A stretch of 64,000 nucleotides of DNA from Siphonodentalium dalli (Eukaryota; Mollusca; Scaphopoda; Gadilida; Siphonodentaliidae), in assembly GCA_032622095.1 (NCBI GenBank), contig CP136064.1, forward strand, positions 4,024,280 through 4,088,279, read 5' to 3'. The stretch's first letter is position 1. Each line of letters begins with the position of its first letter. A program made the translations under genes and the position numbers. The notes under the pieces were generated by a model. It searched no databases. It was given only the letters and a program-made list of their open reading frames with translations, and had not been told where the DNA came from. This document shows positions 34,560-47,017 of this stretch, piece after piece.

Positions 34560-35100
34560 TGTATTTACTGAATATCTCGGGGGCGGGGGTCGGAAAAAAA
34601 ATCAGGCACCTATGCTGATTTTTTTCCTTTCGACCCTTGTTGGGACCCAACCACCCCGTGTCCAAATGTTTTTCCATTTTCGGCAGTTTTTCCAGACCAT
34701 TTTTGGACACCTACCCCCCTTTTAACACTAAAACAGAGATTTGCCGGGGGGAAACAGGTGTATATGAATTTCTGTGCATACTATTTGGCATGGATGTTAA
34801 CATTGACATGTAAATAGGAACGAGTCATTTTGGGATCATTCGGCCAAAAAAACTTGGCTGCTAGTGGCCATCTTGGATTTAAAAAAGCAATCCAGTAGCA
34901 TGGGCTACAGGCTATACTGTTTGTCTGATCATCATGACATTTTTCATTTATGTTAATATTGACATTATAAGGTGTTTTAAACCAAACTCATTGCAAAAAC
35001 AGTCAAACAGATTTGCAGGAAAAAACATTTGAGTTCAGTTGAGTTGCGGAAAAAATTGTTTGTTGGCGATAACCCAATATAAAACCATCCACCCCGGCAT
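34560..35100. repeat. Dispersed ~500-bp repeat, copy 1
   Basis: Shares GGGGGTCGGAAAAAAA, TTTAACACTAAAACAGAGAT, AATTTCTGTGCATACTATTT and GGCCATCTTGGATTT with copy 2 at 36440-36940, in the same orientation. Confidence 0.8.
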
Positions 35101-35477
35101 ACGTGGCCGGAAAAAAATCCCCCACCTGAATATCTCCGTAATTTAGTCTATATTATCATCTAATTTCAGTTAAATTTGGATACTCATTAATAACATCGCG
35201 TGGCATCGGTTACGCAGAATGAATACTAATCGCTATCTAATCGTGAATATTAGATATTGTTTTATATCTAATCATTGGTTTATTGACTGAAGTTGATAGT
35301 CATTGTAATGAGTTATTTAGAAAGACGTCCGTCCAACGCAACTGAAAAGCCGTCATTTTCTGGACGCTAGCCTGATGGTACAAACTAGTGATGGGATTAG
35401 TGAAAATGTATTACTCTTCTCAATTGTTTTACATTTGGGTGTCAATCTTTAGTCAATATAGAGCAGGACGTAAATAT

Positions 35478-35625
35478 TTAAGAAATGAATGTAGTGGGTG
35501 TGTGTGTCATTGAGGGATACGGCGAAGCACAAATTTACCCACAACGACCACAGCGCGGTATCCCCCAATAACACACACACACACACACACGCGCACTACA
35601 TCAATTTCTTATATTTATATAGCTT
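35478..35625. repeat. Hairpin MITE-like element containing an (AC)n tract
   Basis: Left AAGAAATGAATGTAGTGGGT...ATTGAGGGATAC pairs with right GTATCCCCCAATAAC...CACTACATCAATTTCTT. The arms contain complementary GT and AC runs. Confidence 0.75.
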
Positions 35626-36202
35626 TTTGATTGATGATTTATTCCCATAAAAAGCTGCGTGTATTCCTGTTTATTTTCACAAAATGGCCGATAATTTGAT
35701 TCCAGCCCACGAATCACATTAAGTCAGCCCGATATCAGATTTCCAAACTCGTAGCTACGATTACTTGATCGATATAAATAACTGACTTCAGAAGCAATTC
35801 GGCAGGAACCTTGAAAAGCACGCCCAATTATTCTGCTGGCCGCGTTTAGTGTTTAGGTCAGATCAGGTCATTAATTTGTAACTTTCTGTTTGTGATACAC
35901 TCGAGAGATCGATGCATTATTGGGATGTAAGCCGGGTGACCTAATTGGCAGTTGACCAATCACCAGACAGGATTTAGTGTATCCCGGACAGGCTATGTAA
36001 ATATATACACATATCATGAAACAGACATTATTACTATAATACAAAATACAAAATACAAAAACTAAATAAACACATATAATGGCCACAGTTTCCTTAACTC
36101 ATCTACTGCCTACCCTAGTGACAAACTTATCAAGTGTAATCTAATCCATCGCATATATATGTGACAAATTCAAACATGTGTCGCTATTAGTTACACTGGT
36201 GA

Positions 36203-36996
36203 AGGGGTCACTCTCGCGGAAAGTGCTGAAGGGTACACAGGTTTTGATATTTCATTCTCAATGACGTTTAGTTTTCACATCTGCTATGAATAATTGTTTA
36301 CGTTCCAATGAGATTTAAAATAAACTGAAAACGAACTGATGGGCGCCCGACTATCAGGAGCATGGTTTAAGTTACTGTGTTAGTGACGATATCAAACACT
36401 GTGTACCCTTCAGCACATTTTAAAAACCTATGTACCCTTCAGGGGGGGGGGGTCGGAAAAAAATTTCAGGCACGTATGGCATTTTTTCCCTTTCGATCAT
36501 ATTTTGTACCCACCCACCCCCACCGCCATTTTTTTTTCCGTTTACGGCAGTTTTTTCCGACCATTTTTTGACACCCACCCCCCTTTTAACACTAAAACAG
36601 AGATTTGCGGGGGGGGATTCACTGTAAACAGCTGTATACGAATTTCTGTGCATACTATTTATCATGGGTGTTAACATGGACATGTAATTAGGAATGAGTC
36701 ATTTTGAGGTCATTCGGCCAAAAAAACATGGCTGCCAGCGGCCATCTTGGATTTCAAAATTTGCAACAAAATACAACACGATAACTGCCTGCAGTCAGTT
36801 TACCAGTTAGAATTACATTATTTCTCTCATTCAAAGTGGTTTTGAAGCCCAACTCATTGCCAAAACACTTAAAAAACAAGCAGAATTTTTTTTTTTAGTT
36901 GAGGAAAAATTTGCTTGTTGGTGGCTTTGACCCCCCCCCCCCCCCCACTGTACCCTTCAGCACTTTTTGTTTAGGTGAGAGTGACCCCTTCGGCAC
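36203..36996. mobile_element. ~790-bp non-autonomous element with ~40-bp TIRs, enclosing repeat copy 2
   Basis: The left end GAAGGGGTCACTCTC...GTGCTGAAGGGTACA is mirrored at the right by TGTACCCTTCAGCAC...GAGAGTGACCCCTTC. The interior (36440-36940) is the second copy of the 34560-35100 repeat, with poly-G and poly-C tracts at its edges. No coding potential; frames here are artefacts. Confidence 0.75.
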
Positions 36997-37833
36997 TAAT
37001 TTAGTTACCGATGGTAAGCTGCTTTCTGCGATAGCCCGAACCGGCCATAAAAGCGAGCTTTAGTATTAATACTAATTATATGAAATTAAAGTTTCAACAT
37101 GTTGGACTTCGCACAGTCGTAATAATTATTGCGCTCTATGGGTGTATACTGCCAGTGTGGTGTGGCTGTTTCAATGGAACTATGGGGATATCTCGCAAAA
37201 CATCACATTTCTGGTTTCACACAATGCGAGTTATTTTAGGAAATTGGCAGGACGAAAAGTAATGTCCTATTCCCACACAATAACACAAACGCTGACATCC
37301 ATTCTGGGGGTATTCTGGGGATATTTTCCAAGATTAGTAATATATAGCCAAGACATCAGGTATCATTGGCAGCAGACGTTATTTTATTACGGTAAATATA
37401 CAACAAACTGTTTTACGCCAAATATTACGACAAATCAAAAAAGCGGAAAGACGGTAAACAGGTAACGGAAACAACAAGAAATGATTATTCAACTATGTCT
37501 GACGTTGCATATATGATATACCATATAATATATAACAGTCAAATAGTAACAGATATAATAAATATATTGTATTTGCAATGTAATTGTTCGAACTGTTTCT
37601 GTTTATATATTTACCAGTTAGATAAAATAGTTCATTTCTCAGGGAATATTGTTTTCAAAAAAATGGAGGAGGCAGATATTTTTATTTAAAATTTATTTGA
37701 AGTTACTTTTGAGAGGAGGCATGTATATGTATATAGAATGTATATGTATATAGAATATTTATTTAAGTTTCATATTCACCAGAGACACAAAATGTAGTAA
37801 TAGACCGACTGTTGTTTACTTCAGATTTATTCT

Positions 37834-38103
37834 TATAGGGGTACTGTACACTAAATCCGGCCATTTTGAGACCATCTCCATTTATTCTCAACAGAATATA
37901 TGCAACAAATGAATGAATTTGAGCCATGGATTAGTGCAAAATGCACCCATTTACTGTATGATCAATAAACTCAACATGGTAATTATAATGAAAATGAATG
38001 TATTTTGCACTAATCCATGCTCAAATTCATTCATTATATTCTGTTGAGCATAAAAGCAGATGGTCCCATAAATTGCCGGATTTAGTGTATATTACCCCTT
38101 TAA
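37834..38103. mobile_element. 270-bp palindromic MITE
   Basis: Arms of about 95 bp: GGGGTACTGTACACTAAATC...GAGCCATGGATTAGTGC on the left and GCACTAATCCATGCTC...GATTTAGTGTATATTACCCC on the right. It would fold into one long hairpin. Tips match the TTAAAGGGGTACTGTAC family. Confidence 0.85.
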
Positions 38104-38498
38104 TGTCAAACCCACAGATTTGTAATAAAAGTTGTGTGGATACAATATTACTTATGAAGACATGGGAACTACATCCGTAAAATTTGATCAAACAATAGCG
38201 TCAATTTTATTCAACTTGTTTGGTGTTTATATGTAATATACATGTCCTGCTATATAAAACAATGACTGTTAGATGGCGATTTATTTTTTATTGAAATAAC
38301 GCATTAGTGTATCGTTTGTGTTGTCAAATTTTGCCAAGAATATTTCTATCCAATGAATAGGAATGCATGGGCAGTACTGATATTTGTGACCGGTCATATC
38401 AAAACCAGTCATAAGTCGAAAAATATTTCATCTAACTTGTGTGCTGCATGCTATAGAGGGTGATAGTGATAAGAGCTTTACAAAGGTCGACCGCTTAA

Positions 38499-38891
38499 CC
38501 CTTTACCCAACAGAAGGGCCCTGTGCCAATGCATTCTCTTATATATGCGAGTCGACCATAGGTCGCCTCGCATATATAAGAGAATGCATTGGCTTAACAC
38601 ATTAAAAATTATAAAATTGTTAAAGAATGTAAGAAAAAATGGTAAAAAGTGTTAAAAAAAGATTTTGTTTAGGCCAATGCATTCTCTTATATATGCGAGG
38701 CGACCTATGGTCGACTCGCATATATAAGAGAATGCATTGGCACAGGGCATAACTGTAACAATCACAATGTGGTCAAGGAGCCGGTTCCAATGATATCCAT
38801 ATTTGTATGGTTCTATTGAGACAGACCGAAGATATTTTAGGCTGTTGCAGCTTTATTTGGCCGGTTTTGGCCGGTTTTGTTGGGTAAAGGG
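38499..38891. mobile_element. piggyBac-like TTAA MITE, copy 1
   Basis: Ends CCCTTTACCCAACA and TGTTGGGTAAAGGG directly flanked by TTAA on both sides (38495-38498 and 38892-38895), the piggyBac-type target signature. Contains palindrome-bounded copy C (38519-38747). The subterminal part has GGCCGGTTTTGG and TTTATTTGGCCGG. No transposase. Confidence 0.8.
38519..38747. mobile_element. Palindrome-bounded element, copy C
   Basis: Palindromes at 38524-38593 and 38672-38743; short core of about 78 bp lacking the GTGTCGTCTGCTC segment present in A, B and D. Tips CCCTGTGCC/GGCACAGGG. Confidence 0.85.
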
Positions 38892-39453
38892 TTAAGGGGG
38901 TACCTTGTTGCGGACCAAAGTTATAGGATTTTGAATGTCAGTCTCGAAATGAACCGACGATTCCAGAGATAATCAGAGATAATCGCATTTAAAGACAAAC
39001 ATATTAGGTATATTCTGAATAAAAACACACTTAAATTACAAAAGCACACAAAAATAGACACAAACTTCACTTTATGCTACTTTATGTCGTTAGAATTATG
39101 TGTCAAAAACAAAAATCATAATTTTTCGGATCTTTTGCCTGTTTATTATATTATATGTATTTACTCAGTATTAGAAATGCCGACTTACGACTGGTTTTGA
39201 TATGGCAGGTCACATTTTTACTTATTTATGGCGGGTCATAAATATGCATGATGAGCTGGTGTTATAATTATGTAACCCACAGGGAGCCTCACATAGATGG
39301 AAGCATGCACTACAAAGTGTCGTCTGCTCTAGTCTATGTGGGGACTCTAAGTGGGTATAAAAATATGCCTGATGAGCAGGTTTTGTTTTCTGGACGAGGC
39401 TTTCCCTGAAAAAACGAACTATTTTATTTATCTGATCTAAATATGATAATAAC

Positions 39454-40349
39454 TCAGATCTGGGGTACTTCCATCACCAACTTGATGTTTGAGAGTTTTT
39501 CCCAATCTTTGACTCTCGCAATGCATTGCTCTTCGGTAGAACTCACGACTTTCTCGAGAGCAGAATTCCATTTCTCCACCAACTCCTGCACAACTAGTTT
39601 ATCGGGTTGAGTATACCTCTTTAAATACTGTTCATGTATGTTGAAAATGGCAGCCGGCGTAACATAACTCATTCCTTTCAGTTCCCGTTCGGTTCGAGAT
39701 GCCAGCATGTCGATTAGACTCTCTTGGGCGTACTCGTTTGGCATATCCACGCCTCTGGTGTACTCTGGGTGGTGCTGGTTGTTCGCGTAGTGAGATTCCA
39801 ATGACTCCTTCCAGGCCTCGTTTTCAATGTCATCCAGCTGTCGATATGCCCCAGTTTTACCAAACATAACACCATATCCTAGCGCTTCGGGGATGCCATA
39901 TTTGCTTACGTCATGAATGTCGACTAAGTGTGCCATGATTTGTGGCAGTTCAATTTTTGCAACGTAAGCCACTAGGTTATAAATCCACGTTATCCACATT
40001 CGGTGCGAAGCGGTTGTTGAATAATGTCGATTTACATTGTTTCTCATCAAAATAACATAACAATTGTCTCGTCTCAGTTCAAAATCATTACCTACTTCTG
40101 GCGGGTATTCTTTTTGACGTTTTTGTAGCTGTTCCAGGCCTCTATGTCCTTCGCGCCCCGGGACGGGAGGTAACTCCTTGAAATCTTTCCTGACCCATTT
40201 GACTTGGATCTTCATCAGAGCTGCTACGGTTGCCGCCTTGTCGGACCGGACCGCCGTCAAATCTTCCCCCGATAAATCTAACGTCGGGCAAACGTCGTCT
40301 TTATCCAGGTTCATCCTCGGTGGCTGTTCCTTGCAAACACGTCCGTAAC
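39454..40349 (-). CDS. Terminal exon of a DUF5662-like gene
   Basis: Open from a splice acceptor at 40350/40349 (minus CTCCTTATTTTTAG then GTTACGG) through 297 codons to the stop at 39454. The conceptual ATG at 40314 is internal to the exon; the frame is open 11 codons further up to the splice site. HLVDIHDVSKYG, EALGYGVMF, AWKESLESHYANN, HHPEYTRGVDMP and ESLIDML have the spacing of DUF5662, a family with an HD-like His/Asp pattern of unknown biochemical role. AATAAA lies about 25 bases after the stop. No stops or frameshifts, and codon use is normal, so this is the best-preserved host gene in the window. Upstream exons were not identified; the presumed intron contains minisatellites. Confidence 0.75.
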
Positions 40350-40539
40350 CTAAAAATAAGGAGGAGGTTTATTTACATTTACTTTTTACATATTTTATTA
40401 TATTAATATGCAACATGGATTGCGGCACAAGTATTTTCAACTTAACTTGGCAATACATTGTTATGAGGTGACAGGATGGCGATAGCAGAAAGTTAATAGT
40501 GCTAAAGACATGTTGTGGACTTAACTAAGCGAATAAACA

Positions 40540-41330
40540 GATAAGTTAATATCGAATCACAATATTAACTGAGCGAATAAACTGATAAGTTAGTATCGAA
40601 CCACTACCTTACCTAAGTGAATAAACTGATAAGTTAGTATCGAACCACTATCTTAACTAAACGAATAAACCGATAAGTTTATATCGCACCACAATCTTAA
40701 CTAAGCGAATAAACTGATAAGTTAGTATCGCACCACACTCTTAACTAAGCGAATAAACTGATAAGTTAGTATCGAATCACAATCTTAACTGAGCGAATAA
40801 ACTGATAAGTTAGTATCGAATCACAATCTTAACTGAGCGAATAAACCGATAAGTTAGTATCGAATCACAATCTTAACTGAGCGAATAAACCGATAAGTTA
40901 GTATCGAATCACAATCTTAACTGAGCGAATAAACTGACAAGTTAGTATCAAACCACAATCTTAACTAAGCGAATACACCGATAAGTTAATATCGCACCAC
41001 AATCTTAACTAAGTGAATAAACTGATACGTTAGTAGCGAAACAATATTTTAACTACGTGAATAAACCGATAAGTTAGTATCGAACCACAATCTTAACTAA
41101 GCAAATAAACTGATAAATTGGTATCGAAATAATATTTTAACAACGCGAACACGTTAGTATCGAAAAAAAATTTAACTAAGCGGATAAACAGATAAGTTAG
41201 TATCGAAACACCATCTTAACTAAGCGAATAAACGGATAAGTTAGTATTGAAACACCATCTTAACTAAGCGAATAAACCGGTAAATTAGTATTGAAACAGT
41301 AATAAGTTAGTGTCAATACACTATCTCCAC
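40540..41330. repeat. 44-bp minisatellite, about 17-18 copies, in the presumed intron
   Basis: Unit built from GATAAGTTAGTATCGAA, CCACAATCTTAACTAAGCG and AATAAAC. Divergence rises towards the 41330 end. It starts about 190 bp from the splice acceptor of the DUF5662-like exon. Confidence 0.9.
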
Positions 41331-41699
41331 TGGAAGAACATGGAAATCAACTAAAATTTTCGAATATTCCAACCACACAGACAACGATTTCAGAAAATAC
41401 AACGTTTGAACTAAGAACAAGCACAGGTGTATTCAACGAAAACTCTTGTACTTCACATTTTACCATCTTCGTTGCATCCTGAATAAGTTATGAAAGCTTT
41501 AAACAGTTATTATAAGAAGATGGATAATAACAGTTGATTTTAATACAGTTCAGAGGTTAAAACAACATTTTCTTGTTTGTCTATATGTACCAAGAACTGC
41601 TAGAATAACTAATAATTCCAGAAAACATAAAAAACGCATTGTGGCTCTATGAGAGGGAGCTTGAATTGTGTCAACATATTGAGTTATCTTCTTAATTAT

Positions 41700-42260
41700 A
41701 TAACAGAGATATGGAGGTCAGAGGTCATATAATAAGTCACAGAGATAGGGAGGTCAGAGGTCATATAATAGGCCACACAGAGATATGGAGGTCATATAAT
41801 AGGCCACATAGATATGGAGGTCAGAGGTAATATAATAGGCTACAGAGATATTGAGGTAATATAATAGGCCACAGAGATATGGAGGTCATACAATAATAAC
41901 AATATGCCGCATATATATGGAGGTCAGAGGTCATATTCTAGGTCATAGAGATATGGAGGTAATATAATATGCCACAGAGATATGAATGTCAGAGGTAATA
42001 TAATAGGCCACAGAGATATGGAGGTCATATAACAGGTCATATAGATATGGTGGTCAGCGACTCAGCGTGCACATATATGGTGGTCAGCGTGCCACAGACA
42101 TATGGAGGTCAGCGTGCCACATATATGGAGGTAAGCGTACCACAGAGATATGGAGGTCAGCGTGCCACATATATGGAGGTCAGCGTGCCACATATATATG
42201 TAGGTTAGCGTGCCACAGAGATATGTAGGTCGGCGTGCCACAGAGATATGGAGGTTAGCT
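41700..42260. repeat. ~25-35-bp minisatellite with ATATGGAGGTCA core
   Basis: Around 18 units containing ACAGAGATATGGAGGTCA with alternating tails GAGGTCATATAATAGGCC (first half) and GCGTGCCACA (second half, from about 42060). The minus frame 42313-42062 is made of these repeats. Confidence 0.9.
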
Positions 42261-44259
42261 TGTATTTGGTTATGGGCCCCTGACCTATAACTCATGTCAG
42301 CCCAAATTTCCATAGATCAGTAGGCATGACATATATCATATGACTCATTTCTTGTACAGAGCACATATCACCGATGTTTCAAGGAGCTTGACAACAACAA
42401 AATAACTTCCAAAATTCCTAAATTTGCAGTTCAAACATGCGATAATTATGTATCTCGCATTGAAAACTGGTTCACTAATTTCACGCCCAAATGTTCAGAA
42501 TAGTATTCCGTGAATTAATGAGTTTTCAAAAGACATTTGAATTCATCATATCCAGGTGATCAACGGTAGAGAATTCCAGAAAACAATATGTTACCGAAAC
42601 TACTATCAACCATTGGGTACACTGAGAGCATTAAGTACTCAGATCTGAGATGCCTCGGTGGTACAAATGCACATGTTATTATTGAGGTATTGTGGTGCAC
42701 ATATTTTGTATGACTTGAAAGTCATTGTGTGCATATTGACCTTAATCCGCTCGGAAACGGGTAGCCAATGTGGCCGCGATGTTTTGTATTTGCTGCAGTC
42801 TCAAAATTTTATGGTTGACACCGTACTCCAAAGAATTTATGTGGTCCAAACGGCTATATTGATGAACGCATGCACTAATTCTTCTGTGGCAGATCTAGTC
42901 AGATACCGCCGTATTCGACTGATATTACGGAGATGATAATTTTCTCATTGGCAGATCTTTGTATATCCTATGATGATCAATGATTAGTTCCGCCACTGGC
43001 GTTCAAGTTTGCGTCTTTGCTTTTTTGAAGATAAATATCATTATAACACCAAGGTGCAGGTGAACATTCTCAAATATATAAAATTACTAGCGTTGCCCAG
43101 GTTAAGGTGATTTGAAACCCTCTGCTGCGGACATTCCGTGTGAATAGAGAATACTCTTGCTCAGAGCGTTACACGTATTTTCACAATTGTATATCCAAAT
43201 GTCCAAATGGCATCACAATGTAATTCGTATACATGGATTATATCATTAGTGGCTCATCTTGTCGGAGTGATTGTCATTTTGTTTATCGCGATTAAATCGT
43301 CCCACGAATAAAGAAGTATTTATTTATCTACAACTGAGCGTACTTCAGACGTTATATTTTTTTTAAATCGTACAGTCGACGTGGTTGGAATTGATGTGTT
43401 TAAAAAAAATAATATTTTTTATTGGAATCAAAACATGAACATTAGTTCAAAAAGACGACAATTAGGTGTTACATATATAGAGTGATAGAGATATAAAAAT
43501 CAATATAGTGGGTTAGAATAAGATTTTGAGGACACCTGGTTATCATATCTCCATGAAGATACAGATGTTTTGAAGAAATTTTCAGGTACGCCTCTGTTTA
43601 CGGTGCTATATACTGGCTAATTATTCTCAGTTTAAAGAAATGTTGCTATATATCAGCTACATGTGCCAGACACAGATCGATATCTTAGGTTGTTTACGTC
43701 AGGCTATGAGTCTATGTTCTAAAACTTTTTTTTAAATCCTTTGTATCGGCCAGATGTACCCTTGTCAGGTGCCAGTATTGGAGAATCCTGAAAAGTCATG
43801 TGCTACTGAATGTGTTTCTTTTATCTCAGAAGAAACTAAACTTGACTGCATATTGAAACCACTATTTTCAACAGGCCTTCTATACATTTCCATCTCTTTT
43901 GACAAATTGTATCGTTTTAAGGAAACTATCTTGAACGGGAAAACTCACTTTTGTTATAATATATGAGCCATTCTAACATGCCATCCTCTGACGGTTGAAG
44001 GTCCCTCATTTTGCAAGAACATAATTAATGTATCTCTTAAATAGAACGATAAATACACTTTTAATGCTTTCTTCTATGTATCTGTGTTTGCTGGCTCATT
44101 ATATGAATGCCCTGAACCCCGTCAACATATAAATATGACAATTTAGATAATATAATTGTTCAAGTGAATTATTCTGTCACCATTTGTCGAGGTTGTGAAA
44201 TTTGAACGACAAAACTTGCTTACAACGAATTATTGAGATGACTATAATATTAGTGGATA
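42261..44259. other. Unassigned region
   Basis: No supported gene. Frames at 42658-42936 and 43754-43966 show no family motifs. Upstream exons of the DUF5662-like gene could lie here unrecognised. Confidence 0.35.
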
Positions 44260-46230
44260 TCGGCGATTAAAACATTCTTATCAATTCTTCTCTCCATCCT
44301 TGACACAAACGCACCCAATGTGGCGTCTTTAACCCATTACGATTCGATTCCTTATATCATTGTAGAAGAACGTGTATGAATTTGGTGGAAATTAGTGCTA
44401 AACTTATTTGTACCAGCTTTGGTGCCCCTCCCCTCCCCATTCATGACTCGAACTTTTGACATTTTCAAAGCACGTCCATTAGACTCATGATATTATGGAC
44501 GTGATTATGTGTGAGTTTGGTGGTAATCGTCAACTAAACAAATTGTTATCAATTATAGCGCGCCCCATCTCTCAACCAAACGGCAGCAATTTGGCGTCTT
44601 TAAATCACACCATTAGATTCCTCGTATAATGGAGAAGAATTTATGTATAAATTTGGTGAAAATCGGCGCTAAAAATAGATTTTAAAAATCAATTTCGGTG
44701 CTCCTCTTCCCCTCCGTGCACCCTGACTCGAACGGTGCCATACAATATAGACGATTATGTATAAGTTTGGTGGAAATCAGCGACAAATATATTTCATAAT
44801 TTTTGCTGCCCCTCCCCCTTTTCTGCCCCTGCCACAAACAGCGTCATTTTAGAAAATTTTGACACGCGCTATTATCTTCCTCGTAAAAAAAAAGTTACCT
44901 CTGTTAGACCCATTTGGTGCCATCTAGATGGTCCCTCGTGAAGTTCTATAGAACAGACAGACATTCGGCAAATGCAGGCACCAACTGTGGCGTCTTTAAC
45001 CCACACGATTTGATTCATAGTATCATTGGAGAGGAACGTGCATGAATTTTGTGAAAATAAGCGCTAAACATATTTTTTATTAGTTTTTGTGACCATCCCC
45101 TCCTTATCCCTGTATCAATCGACGCCACTTTTGACATCTTTAAACCACACAATTAGACTCATTATGAAGATGACGATATCTACAATTGGTGGAAATCGGC
45201 GACTAACCAAATTCGTATCAAATTTAGTGCACCCCAATCTCTCACCCAAACGGCAGCAATTTGGCGTATTTAAACCACACGATTAGATTTTGGTATCACA
45301 AAGATGAATATGTAACAATTTGTGGAAATTGGCGCATGCTACAATATTTTTTGTTGCAATTTTGGTGTCCCTCTCCCCTTCCATGCACCCTGACTCGAAC
45401 GTTTGACATCTTTAAACCACACAATTAGACTCCTGATATCACGGAGATTATTATTTATAACTTTGGTGGTAATCGGCGACTAAACAAATTCTTATAATAT
45501 TTAGTGCACCCCTCTCTCACCCAAACGGCAACAATTTGGCGACTTTAAACTTTAAATCACACGATTAGATTCATAGTAGCATGGAAAAGAATTAGTTCAG
45601 ACATGAACGTAGTGCGTACCTTTCTACTGGAAGCAGTAATCTGCGAAAGCGGTCATGTTGACATAGGAGAAGAATGTGTATCAATTTGGTGGAAATCGGC
45701 GCTAAAAATATTGTTATCAGTTTTGGTGCCCCTCTCCTTTTCGGTGCACCCCTGACTCGAATGACGCCATTTTTGACAGCTTTAAGCCACATCATAGACT
45801 CCTGATATCATGGAGATGTGTATGTATAGTTGGTGGTAATCGGCGACTAAATAAATTCTTATCAAATGTATTACCCCCCCCCCCATATCCCACCCAAACG
45901 GCACTAATTTGGCGTCTTTAAATCACACGATTAGATTCCTTGTATCGTCGGGGGGGATGTGTATACATTTGGTGGAAATTGGTGCTAAAAATATTTGTTA
46001 TCAGTTCTGGTGCCTCTCTCCCCTTCCGTGCACCCTTGACTCGAACGGCGCCACTTTTGACATCTTTAAAACACACCGTTATATATATTCCTCATTTCAT
46101 GGAGATCGGTATGTATAAGTTTGGTGGAAATCGGCGACAAATTTGTTCCCCCCCCCCTCCCCTTGTCTGTCCCTGACAACAACATTATCACTTTAGAAAA
46201 TTCGAACCCGCACCATTATCTTCCTCGGAA
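44260..46230. repeat. Satellite-like array of ~140-150-bp units in higher-order pairs
   Basis: Repeated words TTTGGTGGAAATCGGCG, ATTTGGCGTCTTTAAA, CACACGATTAGATTC, CCCTGACTCGAACG and TTTGACATCTTTAAACCACA recur with two alternating unit types, giving a dimer of about 290-300 bp and some six to seven dimers. Units are strongly diverged and include poly-C tracts. Confidence 0.8.
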
Positions 46231-46574
46231 AAAGTCACCCCTGTTAGATCCCCTTTGATGTCTGTTGGAGGTGAGAAACAGACATCACGTAACAGCAATG
46301 TAGGGTTCTTTTTTGTAAACAGCTCGCAGCGAAATGTCATTATCATAATGTGAAAATAATAGCTACAAAATGCTGATTTTCCTAAATTTATTACAAATAC
46401 ACATAAGTGACCCACGAAAAAGCACGTTAGACAGTGATTTATTTTGTTGTGTACAACCGAGGACATTAATTCCCTGTTTGTCTTGCAAATAATCAAGTTG
46501 TCTGTCGAGGCACACGTAGCCTATAATTATGTTCCATTATATACATAAATCTCTATTTTTTCCAGACCCCCCCC

Positions 46575-46690
46575 CCCATGGTTTACTGAATGTAAGGAAT
46601 CCACTAACCTGGCAGCCCATATCATAATTAATACTGAATGTAAGTAATCCACTAACCTGGCAGCCCATATCATAATTAATACTGAATGTA
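46575..46690. repeat. ~52-bp direct duplication
   Basis: Two adjacent copies of a segment containing CCACTAACCTGGCAGCCCAT and ATCATAATTAATACTGAATG, plus the start of a third. Confidence 0.85.
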
Positions 46691-47017
46691 AGGCATTTTT
46701 GGCAGTTCATTTTTGTCCCATTTTTTATCGAATTTAAAATGGCTCATGAAATATTTAAAACATCTACATTATTCCACATTATTAGTGCGCACGGGATCTT
46801 AACGTGGTGTCAGGAGTGTCATATTGGGTTAAACTATTTTTCTGTGACCTCGTGATTTGCTATAGAACAAAGACAGACAGACAGACATTCGCAAATATAG
46901 ATATAGCGTTATGGGTGTTTGTCTTTCTGAATGAAAATAATTATGAAATTTCTTGAATCAAGAAACATCAAGTTATCATGATACTAAATACTCGTTGACG
47001 AGTTGTTCTCTTATTGA

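Larger units (their letters stand above)
38396..39212. mobile_element. GTGACC-TIR element with nested insertions
   Basis: Inverted ends GTGACC...TCATATCAAAACCAGTC and GACTGGTTTTGATATGGC...GGTCAC, about 35 bp long. The interior contains the TTAA element 38499-38891, which itself contains palindrome copy C. The same terminal sequence occurs singly at 31507-31544 and 32051-32087. No ORF. Confidence 0.75.

Noticed and set aside
40540-42260. Possible CRISPR array because of regular repeats
   Set aside because: Units are contiguous diverged tandem repeats without unique spacers, in a eukaryotic context.
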